A DNA stretch of 64,000 bases from Rhizophagus clarus (taxonomy: Eukaryota; Glomeromycota; Glomeromycetes; Glomerales; Glomeraceae), in assembly GCA_015698045.1 (NCBI GenBank), contig BLAL01000178.1, positions 620,001 to 684,000 on the forward strand. The letters run 5' to 3'. The translations under genes and the position numbers were made by a program. The notes below the pieces were generated by a model. That model searched no databases and had not been told where the DNA came from. It saw only the letters and a list, made by a program, of their open reading frames with translations. This document shows, one piece after another, positions 22,569 to 34,129 of this stretch (the stretch's first letter is position 1; each line of letters starts with the position of its first letter).

Positions 22569-24397
22569 ATGAGTAGTAAAAAGCATAAAAAGCACACATG
22601 GTCAGAAGAAAGTATTGCAAAGACACGTAAAGCTCTTAAAGAAAGGCTTTCTGGTCATGCGATATCGCGAACGCTTGTCGGCTTAGAGAAAAATAGCAAG
22701 TATGTTACAAAATAAAACACGTAAAGTACTGATTAGATTCCAGCTTGGTGGGGCGAGAATTTTTACAATTCAAACGCGTTTATTAAATGAGAAATTCTTT
22801 CTTAGGGAATTATACGAGTTGTTAAATAGAACTGTAACTTTTGGTGAAAGTAATACCTGTATAATTATTGGTCCGTCTGGAAGTGGGAAAACTGCTGTAA
22901 GCTTCTTTATCGAATTACATGAGATCTTTTGATAATTTAATCCTGTTTGTTTAAATATTTTTTTTTTTTTATTTTATTTTTTTTTTTTGTAAACAAAGCT
23001 TGTTAATAAGGTTATGCAAGAATTATCTGAAAAATATGATGATGATTTTTGTATTGTGTATTTAAATGGGTTATTCCAAACTAATGATACGATAGCACGT
23101 AGACAACTTGCTCGCCAGCTAGGAATACAAATTAGACAGGACGTAAGTATATAGATTTCAGTAGCATTTATACGCGTCTTTATTAACTTGTATACTGTTT
23201 AACTTTTAATCTAGCAAACGGATCTTGAAATGTTTGATCTGTTTAAGTCAGGAAATGAAACAACGAAACCTATAATTATTATAATTTATAATTTCGACGA
23301 ATTTGTGAAGAATTGTACTAAACCATTTGTATATAATTTTTTTAATATAACCACGAGCAAGAATTGTCCTATGGCGTTAATTGGAATTACTCGTAAATTG
23401 GTAAGTTTACGCGTAAATTTACTAATTAAGTAAAAGAAAATGTCTAAATTTTTTAAAAATCCCAATAATAGAGTATATTTACTGATCTTCCTAGTAATAT
23501 ATTATCACGAAATTCGTATTCCCATATTAACGTTGAACGACCATATACGATTGAAATTTTCACTCGACTTGCTAAAAGTATTTTGACTATAGATAATTCT
23601 ATTACAAATGATAAGGAATATTGTAAGATGTTTAACAGAAAAGTTCAGGTAATATAGATGATTGTCTCAATTTTTTCTTTTACAGAAATAATTTTATAAT
23701 ATATGCATTTTCATACAGGAGTTGTTTGAAAATAAGTCTTTTAAAAATATCATTGAAAAGATATTCAATAATTCAACAGATATTGTTAGATCTTTTCATA
23801 AAATAAGCGTAAGTTTAAATATTTTACGACTTAATTTTAAGTTTTTTAATAATTTGTTTTTACGTATTTTGTTAGTTTGAACCGGTTGGAAAATTGAATA
23901 GGGAACAACCTTTTCTTATATCGAGTGATTTTACTGAAGTGGCTATGCAACAAGAAGTGAATATTGATAAAATCTTACAAGGTAAGAAATAATTCTATTT
24001 TAAACGAAAAAACATGTTGCTACTATTGATCAAATATTTCTTTCAATGTAAAGACCTACATGAACCTCAACTATGGATTTTACTCGCAATATATTCGCTA
24101 AGCGGACGTGATTGTAACATATTTAATTTCGCAATGGTTTACAACGAATATACTAATTATGTGAAGTCTTATATAAAAGAGTCTGGTAGTAAATTTAAAC
24201 AAAAGTTGATTAAAGAACATTTATTAAGAGCAGAATTTGAATTTTTAGAACAAAGAGCTATAATCAGAAAAGCTGATAGTAAAGATTTGCCAAAAGATTT
24301 TAGAATGATGAGATTAACCATTTTACCCGAACAAATAGTTTATGTAGTTTCAAATAATAATAGATTACCAAGTCTTATGAAGCAATGGATTTCATAA
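22569..24397 (+). CDS. ORC4: Origin recognition complex subunit 4
   Basis: AAA+ subunit of the origin recognition complex, which loads the MCM helicase in the nucleus. Eight exons: 22569-22699, 22806-22896, 22999-23142, 23215-23400, 23472-23648, 23719-23808, 23876-23981 and 24054-24397, in phase, 422 aa (human 436). Walker A is GPSGSGKT. The Walker B-like segment is PIIIIIYNFDEF. Sensor and lid regions follow, and the C-terminal winged-helix region contains LHEPQLWILLAIYSLSGRD, as in ORC4. The start is fixed by the Lys-rich MSSKKHKKHTW leader and the nearby divergent TAN1 start. Confidence 0.9.
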
Positions 24398-24413
24398 TAT
24401 AAATTGTTAATTA

Positions 24414-26147
24414 GGCCACACAAATTCGATTTTTCGGTTCTCGTCACCCGGCCGGGTCACTTTTTCAAATTTCAGTAAAAAAAAGTTTATATATAAAGGT
24501 TTATCACGTGACTACGAAGTGAATTTTGATTGGTTCATTAAAGCTTTATTATATCTAATTAATTTCATCATTTCTTTGTTTACTAGATTTTACAAATTTC
24601 TTTTCTTTTCATTTTCTTTTTTTATTTTAACCAATGTGTTGCAGTCTTCACAATATGGAAAATATTCACCATAATTTATATGTTCTTCACATTCTACATC
24701 ACAATTAAAACAAAGTGCCTCTTTAAATAATCCACTTAAATAATATGAAATTTCAATCAGGCTATTGCATGTTAGAGTATTATTAACTTTAACAATAGAG
24801 AATAATTTTTTCATAGAATCATTTATGTCATTAGAATCTTGTATTTTGTGCCAGCTAAGCTATAAAAAGTATCACCACATGTATATTGAATTTCATCTAA
24901 AAATTGTGCAAGTTCTTCCTTATTATGTGAAGATAATTTTGATTTTGAATAAAGTACACGCCATTTGTCACATTCTACACATTGAATTAGAGTTCCAACA
25001 TTGTTACAGTTCTGTGCACTAGATTTAAAGCCCATGTTATTATTTGACTTCTTTGTCTCACTTAAAGAAGGTCTATATTCTTCTGTCCACTTCATCAACT
25101 ACATGAAATAGTGAATTTTTTAGTTCTTTACTTCGAATTTGCTGATAGTCCAAATATTCTGAATATTTAGCCAGGATTTCACCAAATTTAGCTAGTGATT
25201 CTCTTAGCCAGTTAAATCTACTTTGTAACATCCAACTTAATTCAACATAAGTATTTTTTTGCTATGCTGAGTTAATTCTTCGGAATTAAACTTCGGTCTT
25301 GATCTTTTATAATTCTCTGGAAATGATCTCCCAAAAAATTCATCAAAAATAACAGGAATCTTAAAAAACTTTTGATCTAAAGTTTTTACAGAACAGAACA
25401 ATTATCAACATACCATAGTGCACTTGCCAAATCAGTTACAAATTTTTTTCCAATATGTCGTGCAGCATCCTCCCTTGCCATCCACCTCTATGATTTTTAA
25501 TCCAATTAGATAAATAAATCTATTCGCAACTTTTCCAGTGCATTTTTTGGGAGATCATTAAATTCTGGAACAAATATATCATTCGAACTAGCCCTTATAA
25601 TATCAAAAGCATTAATAATATTAACGGCAGGAATTCTATGAGATTCTATTATTTCTTGTGAAATAAAATAAAAATGTGCATAAATTCCATATTGACATGC
25701 AGCTTCCCAGGCAATGCATTCTGCTGATATCTTCTCTCCGACTAATGTTTTTGATGGACTAAATTTCACTTCAAAATTTAAATTACACCATTCGGATGAC
25801 AAATATAAAATTGATATATCTCCGAAAAAAACTTTTATTTTAGTTTCCCTGCCAACAGGTAGATCTTCCCAGTCCTTCAAAATTTTAGACTTGTAACTTA
25901 TTTTTACATGTATGATAGGCATTTGGCAGAGTAAAATAAAGAAAAAAAAAATTCTCGATTATTTTAAACGTGATTATCATATGTGATTATCGTATAAGTT
26001 ACCCTTAAGGGTTGACCAATCAGAAGCCGTAAAATTTATATATAAACTTTTTTTATTAATAAAAAAAAATTATTATTAAACTCCGGGTCCTCAGGTCAAT
26101 TTTAAATTTCGATGTTACGTGAACCGAAAAATCAAATTTGTGTGGCC
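24414..26147. mobile_element. 1.73 kb TIR DNA transposon with degraded ORF
   Basis: The two ends are inverted copies: 24414-24447 and 26114-26147 match at 31 of 34 positions (beginning GGCCACACAAATT). Both are flanked by TTA on the outside, which may be a 3 bp target duplication. Weaker inverted similarity continues inward, including GTTTATATATAAA about 70 to 110 bp from each end. The interior codes on the minus strand for a broken protein. The superfamily is not recognised from the TIR. It lies 16 bp past the ORC4 stop codon. Confidence 0.75.
24590..25922 (-). pseudogene. Degraded transposon-borne ORF with zinc-ribbon pieces
   Basis: Three separate minus-strand reading frames (25922-25506, 25098-24823, 24814-24590) and frame-broken sequence between them look like one decayed protein read 25922 to 24590. 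The middle piece has QCVECDKWRVLYSKSKL and a later CG pair, resembling a CW-type zinc finger. The last piece has ALCFNCD and FPYCEDC, a zinc-ribbon pattern. Between 25500 and 25100 a recognisable stretch (ARHIGKKFVTDLASALWYVD, then DEFFGRSFPENYKRSRP) is cut by stops and frame changes. I do not recognise a catalytic domain. No function is assigned. Confidence 0.55.
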
Positions 26148-26824
26148 TTAAATAAATAGAATGATAATGTTAAATTACTACGCCTACAATTAAACCGTTT
26201 GTGTGCCAGGTTCGTGGCTCAGTAAATTTAAAAAAAAAGATCAAAAAGTTTTCAAACTTGTACTGTGGATGTAATTTCACACATATATATATATATGTTT
26301 ACTTAGGATTTGGAAGAAGGTTTTGAATGCCGATTTTGACTTTAATATAAATGATTGATTCTACTAACGAAAAAAAAAAAAGATTTTTAAACTACTTATT
26401 GTACCGTCTTTATCAATCACTTCCAAAAATAGATAGTTTCATTAGATTTATATCGACGAAAAATCCGGCTCTAATATCCTCTGGGAGGTGTTTCAATATA
26501 TTTAATGCAAGTGTTTTTAGGGCTATGTTGTGTCTTGGTTGTACTTCGTAATATCTCTGCTTTGGGTAGAGGTGTTTATGATACTCTCCATTCCCTCAAC
26601 ACCCTCCCCCTCCATATTGATATCGTCAGCAGTGATCTTTTCCACATCAAATGGAACTTCCACGTTAGCTGAGCTCTCTTGGTTTTCCATGATGATGTTT
26701 TCCAAAAAAACTATATAATTTCTCATACAACGCGTTTTACGGGCCTGTTTTTATAGTGCATGTAAATGTCCTGGAGAAAGCAATTCCCGGGTCTTCACGT
26801 GTCTCGTCATACACGTCCCAAATA
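26148..26824. other. Intergenic region with short minus-strand ORF
   Basis: A 56-codon minus-strand frame (about 26690 to 26523, MENQESSANVEVPFDVEK, then acidic) might be a gene fragment but has no recognised relatives. GTGTGCCAGGTT at about 26207-26218 matches the terminal motif of the MITE that follows and may be a relic end. Confidence 0.35.
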
Positions 26825-27014
26825 TGTGCCAGATTAAGGTGATAACTCGATATGACGGTGACGAATAATGTGTGACAAATAGAGATCAGACCACTTGAAA
26901 AAAACTAAGTCGCTGAGATAAATATAAACAATGCGTTCCTCACGGTCACGTGACAGGTGACACTAAAATCTCTCATCCTTTCTAATCCGGTAAATGTCAC
27001 CTTAACCTGGCACA
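26825..27014. mobile_element. Small MITE with 18 bp terminal inverted repeats
   Basis: TGTGCCAGATTAAGGTGA at 26825-26842 is repeated inverted at 26997-27014 with one mismatch. The 190 bp body has no ORF. Internally CACGTG occurs near 26947. I could not define a target duplication. Confidence 0.6.
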
Positions 27015-29873
27015 CATTTAATTTGAGCTTTCGTCATTACGCTAATCCAGTTCCTAGCAAAATTCCACCAATTATAAAAATGATTACTATTACATAATTA
27101 TAAAATAGTGTCAATATTTTCAACAATTATTTTACAAACCCCCCTGCATCCCCAAAACCTACATGCAAAATAAGGATTGATTGTCATATTCAAAATATCG
27201 TTTTATTAATATGATCATGTTTTTCACGATACTCGATACTCATGATGCATGTAATAAGTTTTTATTACTACTCTCTCCAATAACTTCTCTTTCAATTTCG
27301 CGACTCTTTCTATAAGCTCAGCTTTCTCGAACTTGAGTCCAGTTATCTTAGTCATAAGTCTGGCATTTTCTTTTTTAACTCAGAATAATGCGAGATATAT
27401 ATGCACCTTACATGTCATATAGCCCTATTCTTCAGCAAGAATTTTACTGATATCGATACTAGTAATCCATTACTGTAAAGTTACATAAAAAAATCTAATA
27501 ATAAAAATCACTCTTTTTTGTTCTGGATAATATCTTTAACGAATGGACAAGACAATAGTTGATGGGTTTAAGCAAGCGCTTATTGTATTTATCTGAAGTG
27601 GTATTATTAATGATTACATGCAGTTTCCAGCTTATCAAATTAAACATATACGCACTACATATTTATCTTTTTAAGCAGTTATTTTTCACAATTATCACGT
27701 TATTTAATAAAAACATAATTACAGTTATGATTTCATATCACAACATCATATAACTTGAAAATCATATGGCATTCTGAAATTCATACAAGCATTTTTATTT
27801 TATCAAGTATTTTGCAAAATATAGCTAAAATTTTATAGTTTGTACATATACTAATTATACTAAGTATTCATTTACCAACCTTTAACTAAATTTCAGGACA
27901 TATTCAAATATAATCCCATTTTTTATGAACCATTCCAATCAATCTTTTTGAAATGAGTATTTTGATGCTTCTTCAAGAGTATTTTTAAGAGTATCTTCAA
28001 GTGGGCATAACAATAAATTTGCATTATCCCAAAGGAATAACTGATCATAACAATCCAAAAAGACTAATCCATCATAGGTTTCACCAATAATAATTATATG
28101 ATCAAATCTGAAGTCTGAACTTAGCAATACATCTTATATAATAAACTGACTAACTCTCTTGGATTATTATCAAAAATCTCTAAAGAAATAGAAGTTGCAA
28201 TATGGAATTTGTTTTTAAATGTATTGACTAAGATAAAACTATTATCACAATATGATAATAAAATATCATTATCATTACATATCTGCACAGAAGATATGAA
28301 AATTTGACTTTTAATACTTGATTCACTTGATTTTTTCTGAAAAAAGTAAGAGTATGTATATATAAAAATAGGATCCCAGAAACTATATATAAAAGTTGGT
28401 CTAAAAAATTGAAATTTTAATATAAACTTTACCCAAATTCCTATTGGATAATTGATCAAAAAAGGAAAAAATTCATAACAAAATTGGTATTACCTTCCTT
28501 TTATATATATAATTTAGCCATTTTTAGTAATGATTTGCAAAAAATTTTCCTATCATTTTATCCATTTTAACGGCAACCTATCTATAGAATTTTTGAGGTC
28601 TTATAAAAATACATGGTATTTAAGAGGCTGTGAATCCCTATACATCATCTACTAGTAAATCAATTTAAAGTAATTTTCTAAAGCTTGCTTGTATTTCTCT
28701 GATTTTTTTTTGATTAAGATGCTCCTTACATCTGCTACCTATTATAATATTTGTATGTTCTGTATTCTTGATTTTGCTACTTATATATTAATTGGTATTT
28801 TGCAATGAATTGATATATTCATTATAAATTTCACAGCTATTTCTTTTTGCTTCGAAATTTCTTTGAGTATATTATATTTACAGTTATTAAATACAATTTG
28901 TAATCCAGTTAATCCAATTAATCTAATTAAATTATTATTAAATTTTCTATTAATTGTTTTAAACTTTTTATCTAATTTTACTTTTTTTAAAAATCAAAAA
29001 ATATATGTTTAAAAAAAAGTTCAGTATTCTAAAAAATAATAATCTTTATCAGATAAAACTTAAATAAAATTATTATTATTTCCTTTAAATTAAAAAATAT
29101 AATTATTTAATTTATTTTATATAAATATGATTTTTAAATTTATTCAAGTATTTTTTATATTTTCTTTTTTTACCTAAAAAGTTTTATAAATTTTATTAAA
29201 TTTCTCAATCAATTAAATAGATTAAAAAATTATATACAAATAATGGTAAATATAAATACTAAAAATTAGTAAAACAAATTAAATATACTTTATTCTACTT
29301 TAAGTCATTATATATATATTATATTATAGAATAACAAGAATAATAGGATTAAGAAGCTTACATATATTATATAATTATCAAAAAAAAAAATGAATAGTTA
29401 AAATTTTATATTATACTTATATTAATTATATAATTTATAATATTATAATCTGATTGGTTATTAAATGAAATTTAAAATAAAAACATATTAATAAATAATA
29501 AATCTTTTATTTTTTTGGTTTTATATATTACCTTTTTTTTAGTTTAAAGACGTTAAACAACACACATTTTATTTAAAGTAACAGTTAGGACAAAACATTT
29601 TATCACTACAATTATATGCTAAGATGCTTCCAGATCATGAAGGATTATAGTTTAACTATCTACCTAAGAAAAATTAGAGTAATAAGTATATAAGGGAAAT
29701 GATTATAGAAAAAGAAAAATTGTAAAAAATGGATTCTCTATAACACAAAAATTGGTTAGAATGCATTTCTTCCTATGCCTAACTATCTGTTCTCAGCTTG
29801 TTAGTTGCATAAACTAATTAATTGTTCTAGCAGCTATTTGATTTTCACCTTCTTAGCTTTGTTCTGTTGCATG
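27015..29873. other. AT-rich region with a decayed ORF
   Basis: Mostly featureless AT-rich DNA. The minus strand at 28459-27939 holds two consecutive reading frames joined by a one-base frame change near 28125. They read like one decayed hypothetical protein (first part ending NNPRELVSLLY, second starting SSDFRFDHIIIIGETYDGLV). No domain is recognised. Confidence 0.4.
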
Positions 29874-29900
29874 TTCATCAGGAAATTTTTTTAGGGGATA

Positions 29901-30110
29901 TATATCGATGGATAGGTCACATGATATATATCGATAATAATCGGACTCGTCGAGTAGTATCGATGTGGGTAAATGATGACAAATTATCAGAATTTAACTA
30001 AAATGACAAATATCGATAGAGATGTATATCGATGGAAAGGTCACATGATATCTATCGATAATAATCGGACTCGTCGAGTAGTATCGATACGGAAAAGATG
30101 ATTACTTATC
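29901..30110. repeat. Subterminal tandem repeat, 124 bp period
   Basis: About 1.7 copies of a 124 bp unit just inside the left Plavaka end. Each contains TATATCGATGGA, GGTCACATGATAT and TCGGACTCGTCGAGTAGT. Such arrays often hold transposase binding sites; that role is inferred. Confidence 0.8.
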
Positions 30111-30341
30111 GGAATTAAGCCTAAACGATAAAAGTCGAGAAAATTTTATACGATAAAAATCAAGAAAATTCAAACGATAAATATTGAAAATATTCATTGC
30201 GATTACTAACGTAAATTTATTTATTTATTTATAATAATAAAATTCATAATAAAATTCATAATGATAATAATTATAATTAATTATAAAATATTAGTATGCC
30301 ACCTTAAAATAAAAAATCACTTTCCAACCTATGAATAATTG

Positions 30342-32638
30342 CTAATCATCATAAAACAAGTCGTCATGCAACGTCATTAATGTATCATCACCTCTGAGAA
30401 TTACATCTGTTTCCTCCTCCTCTTCAAAAGAGCCTGTTTTCGGGATTTCTGGAACTTCTTCCCTCAATATCTCCTGCGCGTCATGTATAGTAAAACTTCC
30501 TTTTTTTTCGAATAAATCCTAATAAAGTATTAATTCGAATTTTATCTAACTGAATAGATTTCAAATTATATAAATTGGTTTAAATAACAGCCACATACCT
30601 TAAATTTCCGATATCGTCGTTCTAGAGGTTTTTTTCCGCACTCTACGTCGGGGTAAGGATGGTGCCGCAATTGATTTATCAAATCCGCAATATTGCGGAT
30701 TTTGGAGTTGAATTGCGGTTAGTGAACCGCAATTCCGCAATTCACCTGATCGGTTTTGGCAGTTTACCGAACCGATTTAATAAAAAAAACGTTTACGCAA
30801 CGTTTTTTTAATTAATTTAAAGAAAAAACGTTGCGAAACGTTTTTTCAAAGTATATTTTAATTAAAAAAAACGTTTCGCAACATTTTTTTGGATTGCTTT
30901 AGCGAAATTGCAATTCCGCAAATGTATCGCAATTCCGCAAATGTGCCGCAATTCCGCAATTATTCCGCAATTGAATTGCGGTACTTTGCGGAATTGCGGA
31001 ATATTTGCGGAATTGCGGACAATTGCGGATTGCGGAATTGCGGATATTTAGGTTTAAAAATCCGCAATGTTCCACAATACCGTAAATCGCAATTATTCCG
31101 CAATTGCTTATTTGCGGCACCATCCTTACGTCGGGGTAGCTAGGATTCAATACTATATCGCATATCGCTGACGTATAAATATAGATATTCTGAAATGACT
31201 CGTCAGTATCAGATATTGCGGGAAATGCGAGTTTTGTTATATTTTCGATTACATTATCGTTATCATCATATAACTTATTATAACACTCTTTAACTTGTGG
31301 TAAATTTTTCCAGCTCGTTATATCTTGCGGGCTTTTTCGTTTATTACCACTTATTGATTGTAGACCGAATTCCTTAAAAATAGCGCTTTTCACTGCTGCA
31401 ACGTGTACTCCTCTCATATCTTTCATTTTTCGCATGAGCTATAAAAGAAAATAAAAAATCCATAATGATAATCGAAAAATTTAAATTAAACACAACAGTT
31501 ATGATTACGATTATTAATGATAATCACCATAGAATGATGGCGTCCTGAAAATGCGTTCGTCCACTCTCTATAGCCTACTTCACGAAGATAATCAGGATGA
31601 TGTTGATTTAGCCAATTTTCGAGCTCCAACTTAAAATTTTCAAAGGTAGGCCACATATTGTCCGGAAAGGATTTATTGCACACCGAGTTATAACCTTCCT
31701 ATATTAGTGTGTGATAATAAATAATTGCAATTATGTTGTGATTTGGTGACGGATGGTATAAGAGAGAATAGCACCAGGTTTTCGTTAGAAACTTACATTG
31801 AAGACCTTTTCGCTTAGGTCAATTTTTTTCTTTTTCTCATTTTGCAACTTAATCTGGTTCTGGATCCATCCGACTTTCTCGAGCGTCTCTTTATGTAATT
31901 CATATAGAGCTCGTATTTGCCTACCTTGTTTTATAAGCATGTCCTCGCAACTATTTCTGCTTTTAGAAGGTTGGACATTGATCTCCGGTGTTTCTTCTGC
32001 AGTTGTAGTTGACGAGCTTCTTCCATGCTCAACAGCTGGCGTGGTCAGCCTACTGCGCCGTACATTTTCTTTATTTGTTTCTGGTACAAGCATTTTAGAA
32101 TTTTCATCGCCAGCTGACGTTAATGTATTAACCCAGTAAATTGTATTAGGTGTAATAGATGTAAACTGAAATGAAATGTCGACAATTTTCGAGTCTGGAA
32201 ATTATCACTTACTTTGCTTTGATTGTCTGCCGTATGTTTTGAGTTGTTTAGAAATATATTCCTTTATCCTTCGAGTGTTATCTAAAAAATAAATGATTGA
32301 TTATGAAAGGTTTATTAACATAATATCTAACAAATCATAATAAATATATATGAATCATTACCTTCTGCTAGTGGTGTAGTTTGCAAAGATTCCGCTACTA
32401 CTTCCATTTCTTCTTGATCACTATCTGATCCCTGGTTACTAGTATCTGATTTTTTGGCTGTCTCTTTAGCTTGTGAACTAATAGTATCTGATTCTTTAGC
32501 AGGCTCTTTAGCTTGCGAAGTATCTTTCCGCTTTACGATTTTTCTTGGGCCTTCTTGTTCATTATTATATTTGTTATTTGATTCCTGAGACTGTTTATCT
32601 TTGTTAGCTCTAGTGGAATATTTTCGTTTTTTTGGCAT
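30342..32638 (-). pseudogene. Plavaka companion gene (unknown function), interrupted by a MITE
   Basis: Exons 32638-32362, 32194-31797, 31698-31528, 31438-31129 continuing at 30645-30599, and 30518-30342. If the nested hAT MITE (30654-31128) and one target copy are ignored, the frame is continuous and predicts 459 aa. The start is Lys/Arg-rich (MPKKRKYSTRANKDK) and resembles a nuclear localisation signal. A Ser/Glu-rich segment follows, then a coiled-coil-like stretch, then a conserved core (ENWLNQHHPDYLREVGYREW, MRGVHVAAVKSAIFKEFG, WKNLPQVKECYNKLY, TSAICDIVLNPSYPD) and an acidic tail. The core matches the companion gene of the second Plavaka element in order and intron position. The family is not recognised. 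The MITE adds foreign codons and an early stop at 30899. The splice between exons 1 and 2 is the least certain. Confidence 0.6.
30654..31128. mobile_element. hAT-type MITE with perfect 8 bp target duplication
   Basis: 475 bp flanked by CGTCGGGG on both sides (30646-30653 and 31129-31136), an 8 bp duplication typical of the hAT superfamily. The termini are 17 bp inverted repeats TAAGGATGGTGCCGCAA. The interior is a set of palindromes built from CCGCAATT/AATTGCGG units, plus ACGTTTCGCAACGTTTT-type hairpins near 30785-30890, with no transposase. It must rely on a hAT transposase elsewhere. Confidence 0.92.
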
Positions 32639-33725
32639 TTTTTTAAAAAAGGTTTGAAACAAATTAGTAAAAAAAGAAAGATATAAATGGTTAGACTAAA
32701 GAAGAGCGAAGAAAAATTTAGTATAAAGTGGAAAAAGGAGCGAACGAAAAAGGATTGAAGAAGAAGCAGATGAAAAAGGATTGAAGAAGCGGACGAAAAA
32801 GGATTGAAGAAGATTTGAATGTAAAATCAGAGATAAAAAAAGTTTAAAAAAAAGGTTGGAAAAGTATCCTATATATAAACTTTTCTAAAGTTTGATAAAC
32901 TATTTAGATCAGTAAAACTCGATGTGACGCGTAAATAATTATAATGCATACTAATTAAATTATTATAGCGACGCGTTATTAATTGTAATGCATAATTAAA
33001 ATATTATAACGATGCATATTAGTTAATTGTACTCAAAATTAAATGGATTAAACAAGGGATAACGACGCATATTAATTAATTGTACTCTAAAATTAAATAA
33101 ATTCGAGGGATAACAATGTATATTAGTTAATTGTAAATAAATTCGAGGGATAACGATGCATATTAATTAATTGTAAATAAATTCGAGGGATACGGTAACA
33201 ATGCACATTAGTGTTAATTGTACTCTAAAATTAGATAAATTCGAGGGATAACAATGTATATTAGTTAATTGTAAATAAATTCGAGGGATAACGATGCATA
33301 TTAATTATTTGTAAATAAATTCGAGGGATACGGTAACAATGCACATTAGTTAACTGAAAATATCCAATCATAGTAGTAAATGGTATCGATCTCTTTCAAT
33401 TACTCAAAATTGAATAAATTATTTGAAAATTTAATAATACAAAACAATACAATTAATCGAGATATAACGATGCATATTTAATTGTTGTACTCAAAAATTA
33501 AATAGATCAACAATACAATTAAGAAAAGTCTAAAAATATCTGTATTGTTTACTAATAAAACTGATCGTCGTCTACTACTAGTAAAGCTGAAATAATGAAA
33601 TATATATATTACATCGTTTTTTGGTTTTGTTCAGGCAATAAATTCCGTTTTTACTAGTTTTGTTCAGGCAACAAATTCACTTTCATAAAATTTGGTTCCG
33701 TTCACTATCGCTAAAATCACTCAAA
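32639..33725. other. Internal intergenic region of Plavaka copy 1 with 40 bp repeats
   Basis: This 1.1 kb separates the divergent start codons of the companion gene and the transposase. From about 33040 to 33350 it holds six copies of a unit containing AAATTCGAGGGATAAC, spaced 40, 40, 58, 40 and 40 bp, each followed by a variant of GATGCATATTAATTAATTG. It may be a shared promoter. No other ORF is seen. Confidence 0.65.
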
Positions 33726-34129
33726 ATGACCTATAAATGTTCATATTGTTCATGTACTTTTTCGTCAACTTATGCATTAAAATGACATATTTCAGACAAG
33801 CATCAATATATTGACAAAGATGAAGAAGTAACCTTTCAATCAAACATGCCACACGAAGAACCTGATCTCTGGGATGATGATGATAAAGAAGTATCAAAAG
33901 TGCCATATCATGAAGAATCCGGTCTCTGGGATGATGATCTTTCAATGAAAGATGACGAATCTGAATCGAAAATAACATTAGAACAACCCGTAGAATCTCA
34001 TGAAAATTTACAAATTTCTGAAGAGTCGGATGAGGAAAGTGGGGAATTTGATGACAACGATGAGTCGGATGAGGAAAGTGGTGAATTTGATGACGACGAT
34101 AATGAGGATAATGAAGTTGACTTAACATA

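Noticed and set aside
32213..32281. Extra exon of the companion gene
   Set aside because: It is open and in phase, but joining it to the next exon needs an 18 nt intron, far below any plausible size; direct splicing 32362 to 32194 keeps the frame.
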